Source: Rutpela maculata (lineage: Eukaryota > Arthropoda > Insecta > Coleoptera > Cerambycidae). From it: DNA of 64,000 nucleotides. The stretch covers positions 117,876,902 through 117,940,901 of the forward strand of contig OW386286.2 of NCBI GenBank assembly GCA_936432065.2, written 5' to 3'. Below, in pieces: positions 34,548 through 45,659 of the stretch. The stretch's first letter is position 1. Every line of letters starts with the position of its first letter. A program made the translations under genes and the position numbers. A model generated the notes under the pieces. The model was not told the DNA's origin and did no database searches. It was given only the letters and a program-made list of their open reading frames with translations.

Positions 34548-35540
34548 ATAATAATATAACTTGTAGACATATTTGGTGATATTCGGATCTCTAACATAAT
34601 CACCAAAGACCTCACTTACGGGTCTCTATGCAGTATCTTTTAACAATTGTAGGTTTGGATTATTTTCAAGTAGCAGAGACAAAAGAATAGACATTGGAGA
34701 ATTACCAGTCCAAATTTCAATAAGAAATATCAATTTGTTTATTTATAAGTGACTTAAACGTAAAAACTAACGTATCTCAGCTCTAAATGCAAGTAGAGCA
34801 TTACATTTTTTTTAAGTTGCCCTTTTTAATCTACTTTCATTACTCATTTACCGTTTTTTAATTAATAAAAAAACGAGACAGTTATTTGAATTTGATTGTA
34901 ACTACAATTTCTAAAATTATAAACTGCAATGAAAAGGGTTTAAATTTTGAAAAAAAAAATTCCCTCGTCGTGATCTTAAAGTACTTATTATAAAAAGCTA
35001 CAATTTTAGCCATCGTACACATTTCTTGGTTTTGATGACAGGATTTCACAAGGGTGCAAAGTTTTAGCAACAATTGTATATTCGAGCCGTTTTAAAAAAC
35101 TATATTGATTTGAAATTTTAAGTGGTGATTGTACTTTATAAGAGCTATATTTCTCCAATATTTCATTGAATATTATCAATAATTTTTGAAAGAACAGTCA
35201 TTTGTTTAATAACGCATAATTTTGCAATATTTTTTTAAATAATAACAATTTTAATGAATTACAGTTTATGTGCTTTTATTGTACAACTCATAACGAACAT
35301 TTTTCTTCTATTTGTTATTTTCCATGGGACTTATAGATTTTGAGATATTTAAAGAAAACCGATGGAAAACACGGTCTAAAAAATAAAATTGTTTAAATAA
35401 ACTATACGCCAACCTCGCAGAAACTACAAAACTGAACTGTGAACTTAAGTTAATCCCCTGAACATGTTAAAACACAAAAACTGCCCTGACCAGATAATTC
35501 ACATTGCGAATTTTTTAGTCCTAATTTGACTCCACTAGAA

Positions 35541-35750
35541 GTGTTTTTTTTTAATCTACGAAGACGTTCAGCGGATTTTGTGCCCTTATGTATGATATCT
35601 TCTGGATGATCATCGAAAATAATCACACTATTGGCTCTGTAATATTTCTTGTTATTGCTATCACAAGCAGGTGAATATCTATCAATATATTCTTATTATA
35701 ATGGAAATCAACGGACTCACATTATACATGCTACAAAAAGGCTATTACAT
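35541..35750 (-). pseudogene. XPG/CXC-type protein, old copy A, part 1
   Basis: Minus strand: EYIDRYSPACDSNNKKYYRA, SVIIFDDHPEDIIHKGTKSA, ERLRRLKKNTS, ending at the target site of the inverted-repeat element. Copy B has the equivalent VTVVFD..STKSIERQQRLLKR. This is the most upstream recognisable part of copy A; to its right no further homology is evident up to the LINE at 36247. Confidence 0.65.
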
Positions 35751-36246
35751 ACTTAGATAATTTGAAGGCAGCGCAACTTAGCTCAACTTTGGACACTAAT
35801 TACAGGTAGAAATATGCTGCTGGCGATAAAATTCTATACGGTCTAGTTTGTTTGCCTGTTTGGTTCCGAGCCTCGCTCGAGTGCAATAAATTAAGGACTT
35901 CTCACTGACAATCAGATGAACCAATTTACATTAAGAAAACTTTTGTTTGAATTAGTTCGGCTTCAAAATGCCTGACGCGTGGTCTATATAGCCAATCAAC
36001 TTATGTTATATTGTATCAGAGTGTTAAAAGAACTAGCAGAAAGTCTACGGTCTATACAGAAATTTGTCAAGTTCACTTAAATTGAAGGAAATAAACTTCA
36101 AGATTTAGCAAGGCTTAAGTTCTAGCATTGTAGATATCGTTTAAAGCGGCTAAGAGCCATTTTAGGATGGAGGACACTTATTATTTATGACAGAAGCAAG
36201 AACTTGAACGTAAGTGACGTAAAATAGAGAATGTTGTAACTGTTCA

Positions 36247-38103
36247 GAACTAGGAAAATTCAGTCCACGCTAGGATCCACAACAGAGGAGGTGTCCGTGA
36301 CCAGAGGATGCCCGCAGGGGGGGTCTTATCTCCTCTCCTGTGGTGCCTGGTTGCGGACGAGCTCCTATCTCGACTGGAACAGCGGGGAATATATGCGCAA
36401 GGTTATGCAGACGATATCGCCATCCTGGTAACAGGAAAATACGAGGGCACTGCAGAGGAAAAGATGCAGCGAGCCCTCGTTATGGTAGACGAATGGTGTA
36501 CCCAGGAAGGTCTTTCCGTGAGTCCAGGGAAGACCACTGTGGTCGCCTTCACAAGAAAGAGGAAACTCAACCTGGGAAGATTATATCTCCGGGGAAACGA
36601 ATTGCAGGTGAGCAATGAAGTCAAATACTTGGGACTGATTCTAGGCACCAAATTAAACTTCAATGCTCATCTAGATAGAGTGACTACCAAAGCTACGCGG
36701 GCCTTATGGGCCAGCAGAAGAATGGTAGGTAAAAATTGGGGACTGCAACCAAGAATGGTGCACTGGCTGTACCAAAGGGTTGTAGTACCAATAATAACCT
36801 ATGCCTCCCTGATCTGGTGGCACAAAGCCGGAAAAGGGGAGGCAATGAGAAAACTACGGAAAGTACAAAGACTAGCATGTCTAGGCATAACGGGAGCAAT
36901 GTCAACAACGCCTACCGCAGCCATGGAAGCGCTACTTTGCCTGCCCCCACTACAATTAGTAGTGGAGAGTGAGGCACTGTTGGCGGCGTACAGGCTGAAA
37001 ATAAACGGACATGGGACCATTCCAAGAATAGGATACCACACCGAAATATTCCAACAAATAAGAAAAAATCGACTACTAGATATGCAGTCAGATAGAATCA
37101 GCACAAGCCACAACTTCACAAAGACCTTCAGGGTATACATACCCGATAGGGAAGAGGAAGGAACAAGGCAACTGCGAAGACATCCAAATGATACCATATG
37201 GTATACTGACGGATCGAAAACGTCAAGAAGTACTGGAGCAGGTGTTACGGGGGACCAACCAGGGACAGACATCAGTCTGAATCTGGGCAGTACCGCAACG
37301 GTGTTCCAAGCAGAAGTCACAGCCATAGAAATCTGTGCACAAGAAATGATCCGGAGGTCATATACTGACAAAAGAATCCGCATCATCACTGACAGTCAAG
37401 CAGCTATCAAAGCTCTGAATGCAGTAGAGATACGTTCCAAAACGGTAAAAGACTGCCTTGAATCCCTGGCGAAACTGGCGGAACACAACAGTATACAACT
37501 GGAGTGGACGCGAGGACACCAGGGCAATGAAGGCAACAAAAAAGCAGATAAGCTGGCCAAAGAAGGTGCAAAAACAGCCTTGATGGGACCGGAGCCATCC
37601 TGCGGGATATCATACAATACCGCAAGAGGAATGGTAAAGGAACTATTGAGTCAGCAACATATCTTGTATTGGACTGGCGCGCCGGGGATGAGACAGTCAC
37701 GTATGTTCATCACCGGCGGGCCATCCAAGACAAAGACTAACGAATTGCTAAAGCTGAGCAGAAAACAGCTGAAGTGTGCAGTGGGAATTCTAACAGGACA
37801 CTGCATACTGAACAGACACCTAACCAACATAGGTGTGAAGGACAATCCAGAATGCAGGATGTGTGGTGAGGATGAAGAAACTCCTCACCACATACTATGT
37901 GAATGCCCAGCCTTGGTGGCTGGGAGGTTTTCATACTTCGGGGGACTAACCGTGACCCCGGAAGAAATAGCCAGAGCTCCCATTGACCGTATACTCTCCT
38001 TTTGGAGAGGAACGGGATTAATGGGATAACGAGACAATGGGGTACAATAAGCTTAAGCTTCAGTACGGCGGGCTCCGCACCGCAACCCATAAGGAAAAAA
38101 AAA
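36247..38103 (+). mobile_element. 5'-truncated R1/I-type LINE with TSD and poly(A)
   Basis: The insertion is bounded by direct repeats AACTGTTCA (36238-36246 and 38104-38112; two As may belong to the tail), the hallmark of target-primed reverse transcription. It starts within the reverse transcriptase domain (frame IQSTLGSTTEEVSVTRGCPQ) and ends in a short 3' UTR and an A tail (about 38095-38105). GC content is visibly higher than in the surrounding intron, fitting a recent arrival. Confidence 0.93.
36308..38029 (+). pseudogene. LINE ORF2 C-terminal part (RT, RNase H, zinc knuckle)
   Basis: A 573-codon open frame. RT: GVLSPLLWCLVADELL, then catalytic YADD in GYADDIAIL, then EVKYLGLILGTKLNFNAHLD. 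RNase H: IWYTDGSK, FQAEVTAIE, IITDSQAAI and a late NKKADKLAKEG, so all four acidic residues are present. C-terminus: CRMCGEDEETPHHILCEC, a CCHC-type knuckle typical of R1/I/Jockey elements. The true RT frame enters from upstream (VTRGCPQG) but is broken at a run of seven Gs at about 36314-36323, where eight are needed; the ATG at 36308 is therefore not a real start. Endonuclease and ORF1 are missing. Non-autonomous as found. Confidence 0.93.
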
Positions 38104-38112
38104 AACTGTTCA

Positions 38113-38499
38113 TAATATAGTAGACTATAACGTAGCGTCTTTGCATTTTATGGCTGAAAACCGCAATGATAATACTTAGTCTTTGAGTGAGGAAATGAAT
38201 AAAAAGAAAGAAAGAAGTAAGTGCCTGCCAACAAAGATCGCCTTGATGAAAATGTCAAGAATTAGAGAATTCCTCTCTGAAAATAAGGAAAAATATAGCA
38301 TTCAAATCCGAGAAAATGCTTTGTAATAATGGCATGACTCGACGGTACCAGAGAGACGATAGCTTTTATAAAATTAACATATCGCACATGTTTGTTCGTT
38401 GCGTATAATGAAAGAGTAAGCGATTTACGTAAAAAAGGCATTTCTTAAGGACTGTCGATATATTTTTTATTTAGTTTAAGTACACTACATCCCGAATGT
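38113..38499. other. intron gap, nothing identified
   Basis: AT-rich sequence between the LINE and the mariner-like element. No recognisable coding or paired repeats. Confidence 0.4.
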
Positions 38500-39105
38500 A
38501 ACAGGATCATGGTACACCCTTTCTCCTTTAGTTTTGAAGATAATTGATTTAAATTTAAGATATCCTATATACATAATAAGCGGCACATTTTGACAAGTGA
38601 TTTTTTTCTTCACTTCCGGTTTCGCCAGAAGTGACAGTAACTTTCGATTTTTAAATGGAACACCCTATAGTTTATTGCATTTTTGAATTTGGCATAATTT
38701 TCTGAATTCAACGATACCAAATAAATGACATTTCAAACGTCAATATTTTTTATAACGTAATTTTTAGTTTTCCATTTAAATGTACCGTGATGGTTCCGAT
38801 TTATTCTAAATGACCCCTGTAATGCTAGAAAAATCGAAATCCCGTCAAAAATACTAAATTACGTGATTTATGAGCAAATAAAGTTCATCAAAATGGTTTT
38901 TGGGGCAAAATTCAATTTATTCATATTGGTACCGTCGTACCATTTATTAGTACTATTAATAAGGAATTTATTCATATGTCGTATTAAAATGTGCGATAAA
39001 TACAAACAAAATTACAGCTAAAAGAAAATAAGAAAACACAATTCTGTTCTAATTATCTTGTTATACATAAGGTGGCTTTGGAATATAAAAAATGAACACA
39101 AAACA

Positions 39106-40160
39106 TTACAATTGTTCAAAATGCTGTCCATCAATGTCAATGCACTTCTGAACTCGCATAGCTGTTTCTCGAAGAACGTTCGCCAATTGCTGGACCGTTA
39201 TGCTATTAATTGCGCGTCTTACTCGTAGCATCAGGTCTTCATGGCTTGTAATGGCGTTACGTAGACAATATTTTTTAAATGACTCCAAACAAAGAAATCA
39301 AGGAGTGTTAAATCAGGTGATCTTGGAGACCACCTCACAGGACCATTCGTCGAAATTACGTTTTCTCCGAATCTCCGTTGAAGGTAATCAATTACTATCC
39401 TTGACTTATGGGGAGGAGCGCCATCTTGTTGGAAATACATTCCCTGTCCTAAATCCAAATGTAACTCATCTAAAATGTCCACAATCTCATTTTGCAGGAA
39501 TCTCAAGTATCTGGCTTAGAGGTCTTTCAAATATTATTGGACCAATGACTCTACTACCTATTATTTCAAGCCAAACATTGAAACCGAACCTCACTTGAAA
39601 CTTACCCTCCCGTAGTAAATGTTGATTTTTTTGTTACCAATATTTTATATTTTGTCGGTTGAATAATCCCAAATTTGTAAACCTAGACTCGTCCGAAAAT
39701 AAAATCATTCCCAAAAAATTATTATTTGGCTGCTCGTTATTCTGCAAAATTCAATTGCAATATTCCATCCTACGTTCGTAATCATTTTCGTACAAGTGCT
39801 AGTGCATTTATATTTAAAAGATTTATAGTGGTATTTGTGCAAAATTCGGCTTACTGTTTGGTGACTGATTTCCAATTCAAACCCAATTTGCCTTAAAGAA
39901 ACAGTCTTATCAACTTCTATTTGAGCCAAAACATTAGTTTCCGTTCCTTCGTCATGAATGAAATTTTCTTCGGGATCATTGTTGGGCTCTCTTCGGAATT
40001 GATTTTCAAGACGTTTAAAATAATTTCTCGCTGGCCATTGTCTATCATGATATCGTTCGGCATAAAGGTGTCTAGCAGCTACGGCATTTTTTCTACATTT
40101 CCCATAAATAATTAATATGTCCACTTTCTCATCTCTTTCGATTTTTCTAGCATTACATGG
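39106..40160 (-). pseudogene. Tc1/mariner-type transposase, frameshifted
   Basis: N-terminal helix-turn-helix region: VDILIIYGKCRKNAVAARHL, ERYHDRQWPARNYFKRL, VSLRQIGFELEISHQTVSRI. Catalytic core: ILFSDESRFTNLGLF (first Asp), YFQQDGAPPHKSRIV (second Asp), WSPRSPDLTLLDFFVWSHL (third Asp). There are 36 residues between the second and third Asp. C-terminus: INSITVQQLANVL and DIDGQHFEQL. At least two frameshifts (near 39510-39700 and near 39260) and no clear ATG make it inactive. All three DDD residues are still legible. Confidence 0.88.
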
Positions 40161-40281
40161 GTCATTTAGAATAAATCGGAACCGTCATGGTACACTTAAA
40201 TGGAAAACTAAAAGTTATATTACATAAAATATTGACGTTTGAAATGTCACTTATTTAGTATCGTTGGATTCAGAAAATTAT

Positions 40282-42507
40282 ACTCGAGTCGAATTAGACA
40301 TAATAAAAAATTTTGCGTACTGCGGACATTTTTTTGTGGAAGTTGTTTAAGAGGGCATAATAAGCAAGCACAGAAAACTACACCCTGCTACACCATGTGC
40401 GTCCCCTATTTTTAGGGGCTGAAACTTTGAAATTTTACTTATGTGCCCATATCTGTTTCCCTATTGCCCGTAGGGCTCTTTACCAAGTTACACTTTTTAA
40501 AGATTCATCCCTCCTCTATATAATGTATCTATTACACATTTGCTGTAAGACAAACGGTTTTGGCTATACGAGGTGGGAAAGGTCGGGCTGTCCGAATTTG
40601 GGGGTCTTCTGTACAGGACAAACGGCTATTATTTCCAATCTATAATACTACACATACTAATGCCCTTATGGAGGGATAATGATTTGTGAAAAAACTTTCA
40701 TCGAATACCGCGCGGTTTTCATGATACGGGATGTTGAAATTTTGAAAACCCCTTTTTTAAAAAAAAAAAGTGAACCTACTTTTTTTCGCTCATTTTTCTT
40801 TCATGCATGTACGACCCTAATATAAGAAAATTTACGTTGGTTTCATTTTAATACAATCTTTAGTTTAGGAGCTGGACAGCAAAATATGCCAAAAATGGCT
40901 ATTTTGGTATTGTTGCATTAAAAAAACCAAAACCAGTATAATTCTAGTAAATGTTTTCGTTTATCCTAAAAGTCCAATTCATTGCGCATAGAAAATGTAT
41001 TTTTGTATTTAAATAGGATCAACACTTATTGTGTAATAACGATTTATGTCATCTGTTTTCCAGTCTCCTTTCTCAAATTTTTTTTTGCGGCCTTATGGTT
41101 CATAGTAGGACAGAAAGCAATGTATACTTGAACAGAGCACATATTAGGGTGTTAAAATGGATCTCTTGTTAAAATGCGATAGGACGTACCGTTTTCGAGT
41201 GAAACGCACTTGTTTGCAAAAAAATATTTCAGATCACACTTTTCATCTACTGACTAGTAAATACTCACCGCTGACTACGAAAAAATAAAACTATGTGTCG
41301 TTTCTTGCTTTTTCTGTCTATGAGGGACATTGCTAATGAAAAAATGAAGGGACTCGGACGGAATAGGGGGTTCTCGGTCCCCTATTTGAAGGTTCACGCT
41401 TGTCTCGAATCATCATTGCAACTTATTTTGGGTCTATAACAAAATCCACAGTAATTTTACCTTCCTCGAGAAACAGCTATTATATGTCCATTTCATCGGA
41501 AAATGATTTAAAAAAACGAACTCCTAAGAAAGAAAACACCAAAATGTAGAATTTATTTATCAGATCACAATTCAGAACACAATGAACCTCAAAGCAAACA
41601 GCAAACAAAACGGTACGTCTTATCGCATTTTAACAAGAGACACATTTTAACACCCTATTATGTGCCCTGTCCACGTGTATAATGCTTTCTGCTCTACTAT
41701 GAACCATAAGGCCGCAAAAAAAATGTGAAAAAGGAGACTGAAGAACACATGACATAAATCGTTATTACACAATAAGTGTTGATCCTACTTAAATTCAGAA
41801 ACACATTTTCTATGCGCAATGAATTGGACTTTTAGGATAAATAAAAACATTTACCAGAATTATACTGGTTTTGGTTTTTTTAATGCAACAATATCAAAAT
41901 AGCCATTTTTGGCATATTTTGCTGTCTAGCTCCTAAACCAACGATTGTATTAAAATGAAACCAACGTAAATTTTCTTATATTAGGGTCGTACATGCATGA
42001 AAGAAAAATGAGCGAAAAAAAGCAGGTTCACTTTTTTTTTAAAAAAAAAGTTCAACATCCCGTATCATGAAAACCGCGCGGTATTCGTTGAAAGTTTTTT
42101 CACAAATCATCATCCCTCCTTAAGGGCATTCGTATCTGTAGTATTGTAGATTGGAAATAATAGCCTTTTGTCCTGTACAGAAGACCCCCAAATTCGGACA
42201 GCGCGACCTTTCCGGCCTCGTATAGCCAAAACTGTTTGTTCTACGGCAAATGTGTAAGATATATATTATGTAGAGGAGGGATGAATCTTCAAAAAGTGTA
42301 ACTTGGTAAAGAGCCCTACGGGCAATAGGGAAACAGATATGGACACATAAGTAAAATTTCAAAGTTTCAACCCCTAAAAATAGGGGACGCACATGGTGTA
42401 GCAGGGTGTAGTTTTCTGTGCTTGCTTATTATGCCCTCTTAAACAACTTCCACAAAAAAAAGTCCGCAGTACGCAAAATTTTTTATGATGTCTAATTAGA
42501 CTGGACT
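40282..42507. mobile_element. 2.2-kb fold-back element, 5-bp TSD ATTAT
   Basis: Left arm 40282 to about 41230 and right arm about 41600-42507 are inverted copies of each other around a 370-bp loop. Termini read ACTCGAGTCGAATTAGACA and AGTCCAGTCTAATTAGACA. ATTAT flanks both sides (40277-40281, 42508-42512), and removing the element reconstitutes the mariner-like right terminal repeat. The similar 82-90 residue ORFs in each arm are reflections of one sequence and show no domain. A third partial copy is at 62773-63775. Confidence 0.87.
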
Positions 42508-42783
42508 ATTATGTAGAATTCAAAAATGCAATAATATATAGATGTTCCATTTAAAAATCGAAAGTTAGTGTCACTTCCGGTGAAACCGAAAGTGAAAAAA
42601 AAATCACTTGTATGTCAAACAGTTCCGCTTATTATGTATATTATAGGATATCCCAAATTTCAATCAATTATTTTCGAAACTAAAGGAGAAAAGGAGGTGT
42701 ACCATAATCCTGTTGCAACCGGTATAGTACGGAAAAATATATTTTCAAAAAAAAAAAAATAGGGGGTCGATGGAAATTTGGGG

Positions 42784-45067
42784 GATTGTAGGTGTTAAGA
42801 AACCGATGAGCCCCTAATTCAAAAGGGTACAAAGGGGCGTTTTATAGGTGTGTAAAGGGGTGAAGAATGCGTTCTTTTAAAATACCTCAGAAAATATCTT
42901 AAAAAAAAATCTCTTTTAGAGAGAAAAGTCAAATACCTTTAATTTGGTTTTTTACTGACCTCTGTGCTATAAAAGTTGACTGAAGCACAGATCTGAAGGT
43001 TGGGTAATTTTACATTCCCATTATAAATTACGTTATTTAGCGAATTGAGAATGCGGTGAGTATGTACGCGAGTGATTGTATGTGCGCTCGTGTGTCTGTG
43101 TATGTTTTTTATAAAATATTAATAACGTAAGATATATCAGAAAAGGACGTCATATTTGTATGTATGAAATTTTATCATAATTATTTTAAAACTATTTATT
43201 TATAAAACAAATTTTTCCATCCACCATAATTACTTCCACATCCAGTGGAAGTTAGTAACGACAAAAATTTTTAAAAATTTTTATTGTTCAAATAGGCTTA
43301 GAATGTCATGGAACGTCGAGATTTTAAGTTTGAGCAAAAAAAAATTTCTGTCTGTCGGTCTGTCTGTAACTTTTTTTTGTGCGCACGATTATTCTGGAAC
43401 CGTTTATGATATTGACTTGAAATTTGGTACACGTATGTATTTTAACGAAATCTGGAACTAGATTACATTTTCATCTTATTCCGTTGAAGGGTTGGGGGGT
43501 AAATTGGGGTAAATGGGGGTAAATAGGAAAATCAGGCAGGTAAGAGTCCATAAAATTGGTATTTAGTATATATAAAAGAAGTTAAGGTCTCAGAAAATTT
43601 TTTGGCATTAGCCACCCCCATTACTACCCCCACCCCATTATTAAAGGGGGTGAAAAAAAATAAAATTGTAATTTAGCGTGTATACAAGAACCTAAGGCCT
43701 CAATTTTTTTTTAATTAATCCACCCCCACCCCCACCCTCTACCACCACCCCAACCCCCACTATCGATGTGGCATATCGTTTTATGGGGTTTTTGGGGTAG
43801 GCAATTTCAAATATCATGTTATTAAATTTACTTCAAGTAGTATGGATGCGCAGTAGGTTTTCCCGAGTATTATGGATGCGCAGTGGCTTTCTTCGAGTAC
43901 CATCGATGCGCAGTAGGTTACCTCTAGTAGTATGGATGTGCAGTGGCTTTTCTAGAGTACTATAGATGCGCAGTGGGTTACTTCAAGTAGTATGGATGCG
44001 CAGTAGGTTTCCCCGAATATTATGGATGCGCAGTGGCTTTCCTTGAGTACCATTGATGCGCAGTAGGTTACCACGAGTGTATAGATGAGCAGTAGGTTAC
44101 CTCAAGTGGTATGGATGCGCAGTGGGTTTCCTCGAGTAAAATGGATGCGCAGTGGGTTTCGTCAAGAAGTATGAATGCGTAGTGGCTTTCCTCTAGTAAA
44201 TTGGATACACAGTGGGATACCTCGAGTAGTATGGATGCGTAGTAGGTTTCATTAAAGAAAATGCTTGAAGTAGAGGCTTTACTTCTATCGTGTAGTCCAC
44301 TGCACAAAATGATTTTTTATATCTTTGTCATGCTATTTTCTGCGTATTACTTCCACATCCAGTTGAAGTATACTAACGCAAGAAACATTTTTGAAAATTT
44401 TCATTGTACAAATAGGCTTAGAATGTCATGAAACGTCAATATTTTGAGTTTAAGTTTGAATAAAATAAATTTGTCGGTCTGTCTGTTAGTCTTGTATCTT
44501 TTTGTAAATGTGGTTAAATAGGTAAACCAAGCAATTAAGAGTGCATGAAATTGGTATTTAGTAAATATAAGAGGAGCTAAGGTCTCAAAAACATTTTTGG
44601 CAATAGCTCTATTACCACCCCCACCCCATTATTAAAGGGGGTGAAAAAATATTGTGTAGTGTGTGTACAAGAATAAGTCATCAAGAATATTTTTCACTTC
44701 ATTCACCCCTACCAAGTATTTTGAACATTTGAACTAACAATTTTTGTGTGCACATATACACGCAATCGCACTCGCACTCTCAACTCGTTAAAAAAACGTA
44801 GTTTATAATGGGGATGTGAAAGTTCCCCAAATTCAACCTTTTGTATCTCGGTCCATTTTCATCGTACAGAGGTCAGTAAAAACCTTAAATGAATGCATTG
44901 GGCTCAACTATCAGCAAAATAAGAGATTCTTTTTTTAAGACAATCTTTTCCGAGGCATTTTTAAAAAATGCATTTTTCACCTTTTTGCGCCCCTAAAAAA
45001 CATCTTTTGCACTGTTTGGCGTTAGGGACTCAACGGTTTTTTAATATTAGTGGTGGAAGCTACAATC
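42784..45067. mobile_element. long-TIR element with internal minisatellite
   Basis: Left terminal repeat 42784-43105 pairs with right 44735-45067: GGATTGTAG, AAACCG-TGAG-CCCTAA, TTTTTACTGACCTCTG, CCCATTATAAA-TACGTT. Inside, a roughly 630-bp module (43210-43835: TTACTTCCACATCCAG.., AAATAGGCTTAGAATGTCATG, GTCTGTCTGT..) is repeated in shorter form at 44345-44760, with the 30-bp minisatellite between the two. No transposase. A fragment of the module is found at 7850-8160. Confidence 0.75.
43836..44254 (+). repeat. 30-bp minisatellite, 14 units
   Basis: Fourteen contiguous units of 30 bp (one of 29 bp at 44076-44104) on the pattern AGTAGTATGGATGCGCAGT followed by GG-TT-CCTCG. Units 1-3 are closest to units 6-8, and unit 5 to unit 9, indicating a five-unit (150-bp) higher-order duplication from which one unit was lost. 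The minus-strand ORF across it (10-residue HCASILLEET-like repeats) follows from the period being a multiple of three. Confidence 0.95.
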
Positions 45068-45151
45068 GATATATTATCTGCACGAATATGTAAAGATAGT
45101 AAACAATGTGATTACATCATTGTTAATTTATTTCGATATTTCAAACGATAC

Positions 45152-45369
45152 CTGTCCTTGGGAAGATACTTTTCGATGACATTTGGTTCTGTAAGATGGC
45201 TTGTCCATACTACTATTAAAGTTCTATGATGCCCAACTGCAGAATCATATGCAGCCATGGCTTTAGATTGAAACTCTGCCCAGAGATCCAAAAATGTTTC
45301 TTCTGTCAGCGGTTTTCCATTCAAATATTTAATAATCTCTGGTGTTGAGTTCCAACACGGTATGAAAAC
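45152..45369 (-). CDS. NAG1: beta-N-acetylglucosaminidase exon C
   Basis: 218-bp exon following exon B in phase 0, so the join reads GGDE|VFIPCWNSTPEII as in the family. It contains an N-linked glycosylation sequon (NST), TFLDLWAEFQSKAM, LIVVWTSHLTEPNVI and EKYLPKDR. The conserved Trp of VVWTSH lies in the substrate cleft in GH20 structures. Acceptor TTTTTAAG is weak; donor AG|GTATCG is non-consensus after +4 but phase-correct (2 nt carried). The open frame runs on past the donor, so the exon end is set by the phase match with exon D and by the family alignment (DR|FIIQTW). Confidence 0.92.
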
Positions 45370-45659
45370 CTTAAAAAGTTTAATGTTATTAACAACAACA
45401 TTAATATGCGTTTGCGGCGGACAGTAATATCATAAAATAAAACAATGTTTGGTTATGCCTAAGAAAGGTCATGGCCGAGTAAGCATGGGAAATGTTTTTG
45501 CATCGATTGGGCATTTTTTTTTCTGCAGGTCCGTTTCTAAGTAACATTGTATCTCGCTAAATATTAGCTTCGAAATGTTCATGTTTTCTTGGAAAAAAAT
45601 TTGTTCTTGGAGTTTAGAGAAAGAAATTGTCTATCCTATCGGTTTTATTTGTTCGGAGA

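Larger units (their letters stand above)
31804..35537. mobile_element. 3.7-kb inverted-repeat element, ~890-bp TIRs, 3-bp TSD
   Basis: Begins CAGTGGGGTCAAATTAGGA and ends with the inverse of TAGTGGAGTCAAATTAGGA. The arms (31804-32690 and about 34640-35537) are inverted repeats throughout, including CTGGTCAGGGC, GACCGTGTTTT-CATCGGTTTTCTTT and AATTCTCCAAT. GAA flanks both sides (31801-31803, 35538-35540). Removing the element and one GAA restores a continuous reading frame in copy A, which proves the boundaries. 3-bp duplications and CAGTG/CACTA-type ends recall CACTA (EnSpm) elements, but no transposase is present. The middle holds a tRNA-like fragment and a second palindrome. Confidence 0.85.
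38500..42714 (-). mobile_element. mariner-like element with long TIRs, split by fold-back insertion
   Basis: Ends pair as AACAGGATCATGGTACACC (38500-) and the inverse of a near copy ending at 42714. The left terminal repeat runs to about 38860; the right one is 40140-40276 plus 42513-42714, because a 2.2-kb fold-back element sits inside it. Paired blocks include CTTCCGGTTTC, AAATCGAAAGTTA, AAATGGAACA and CGTTG-ATTCAGAAAATTAT. The transposase relic is on the minus strand between the arms. A TA duplication cannot be confirmed. Confidence 0.85.

Noticed and set aside
36403..38090. Minus-strand ORFs (up to 196 residues) opposite the LINE
   Set aside because: Antisense shadows of the GC-rich LINE coding strand.
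39200..39598. Plus-strand 132-residue ORF
   Set aside because: Antisense of the mariner-like transposase.
40397..40645. Conserved 82-90 residue ORF (MRPLFLG..) seen three times (also 42120-42392 and 62887-63135)
   Set aside because: It lies in the arms of the fold-back element and is repeated because the DNA is. No domain, and it crosses no selection signature I can see, so I do not call it a gene.
43836..44254. CRISPR-like regular repeat array
   Set aside because: Units are contiguous with no spacers and the genome is eukaryotic; this is a minisatellite.
44068..44307. Minus-strand ORF with 10-residue HCASILLEET repeats
   Set aside because: Reflects the 30-bp minisatellite period; no start context or homologue.
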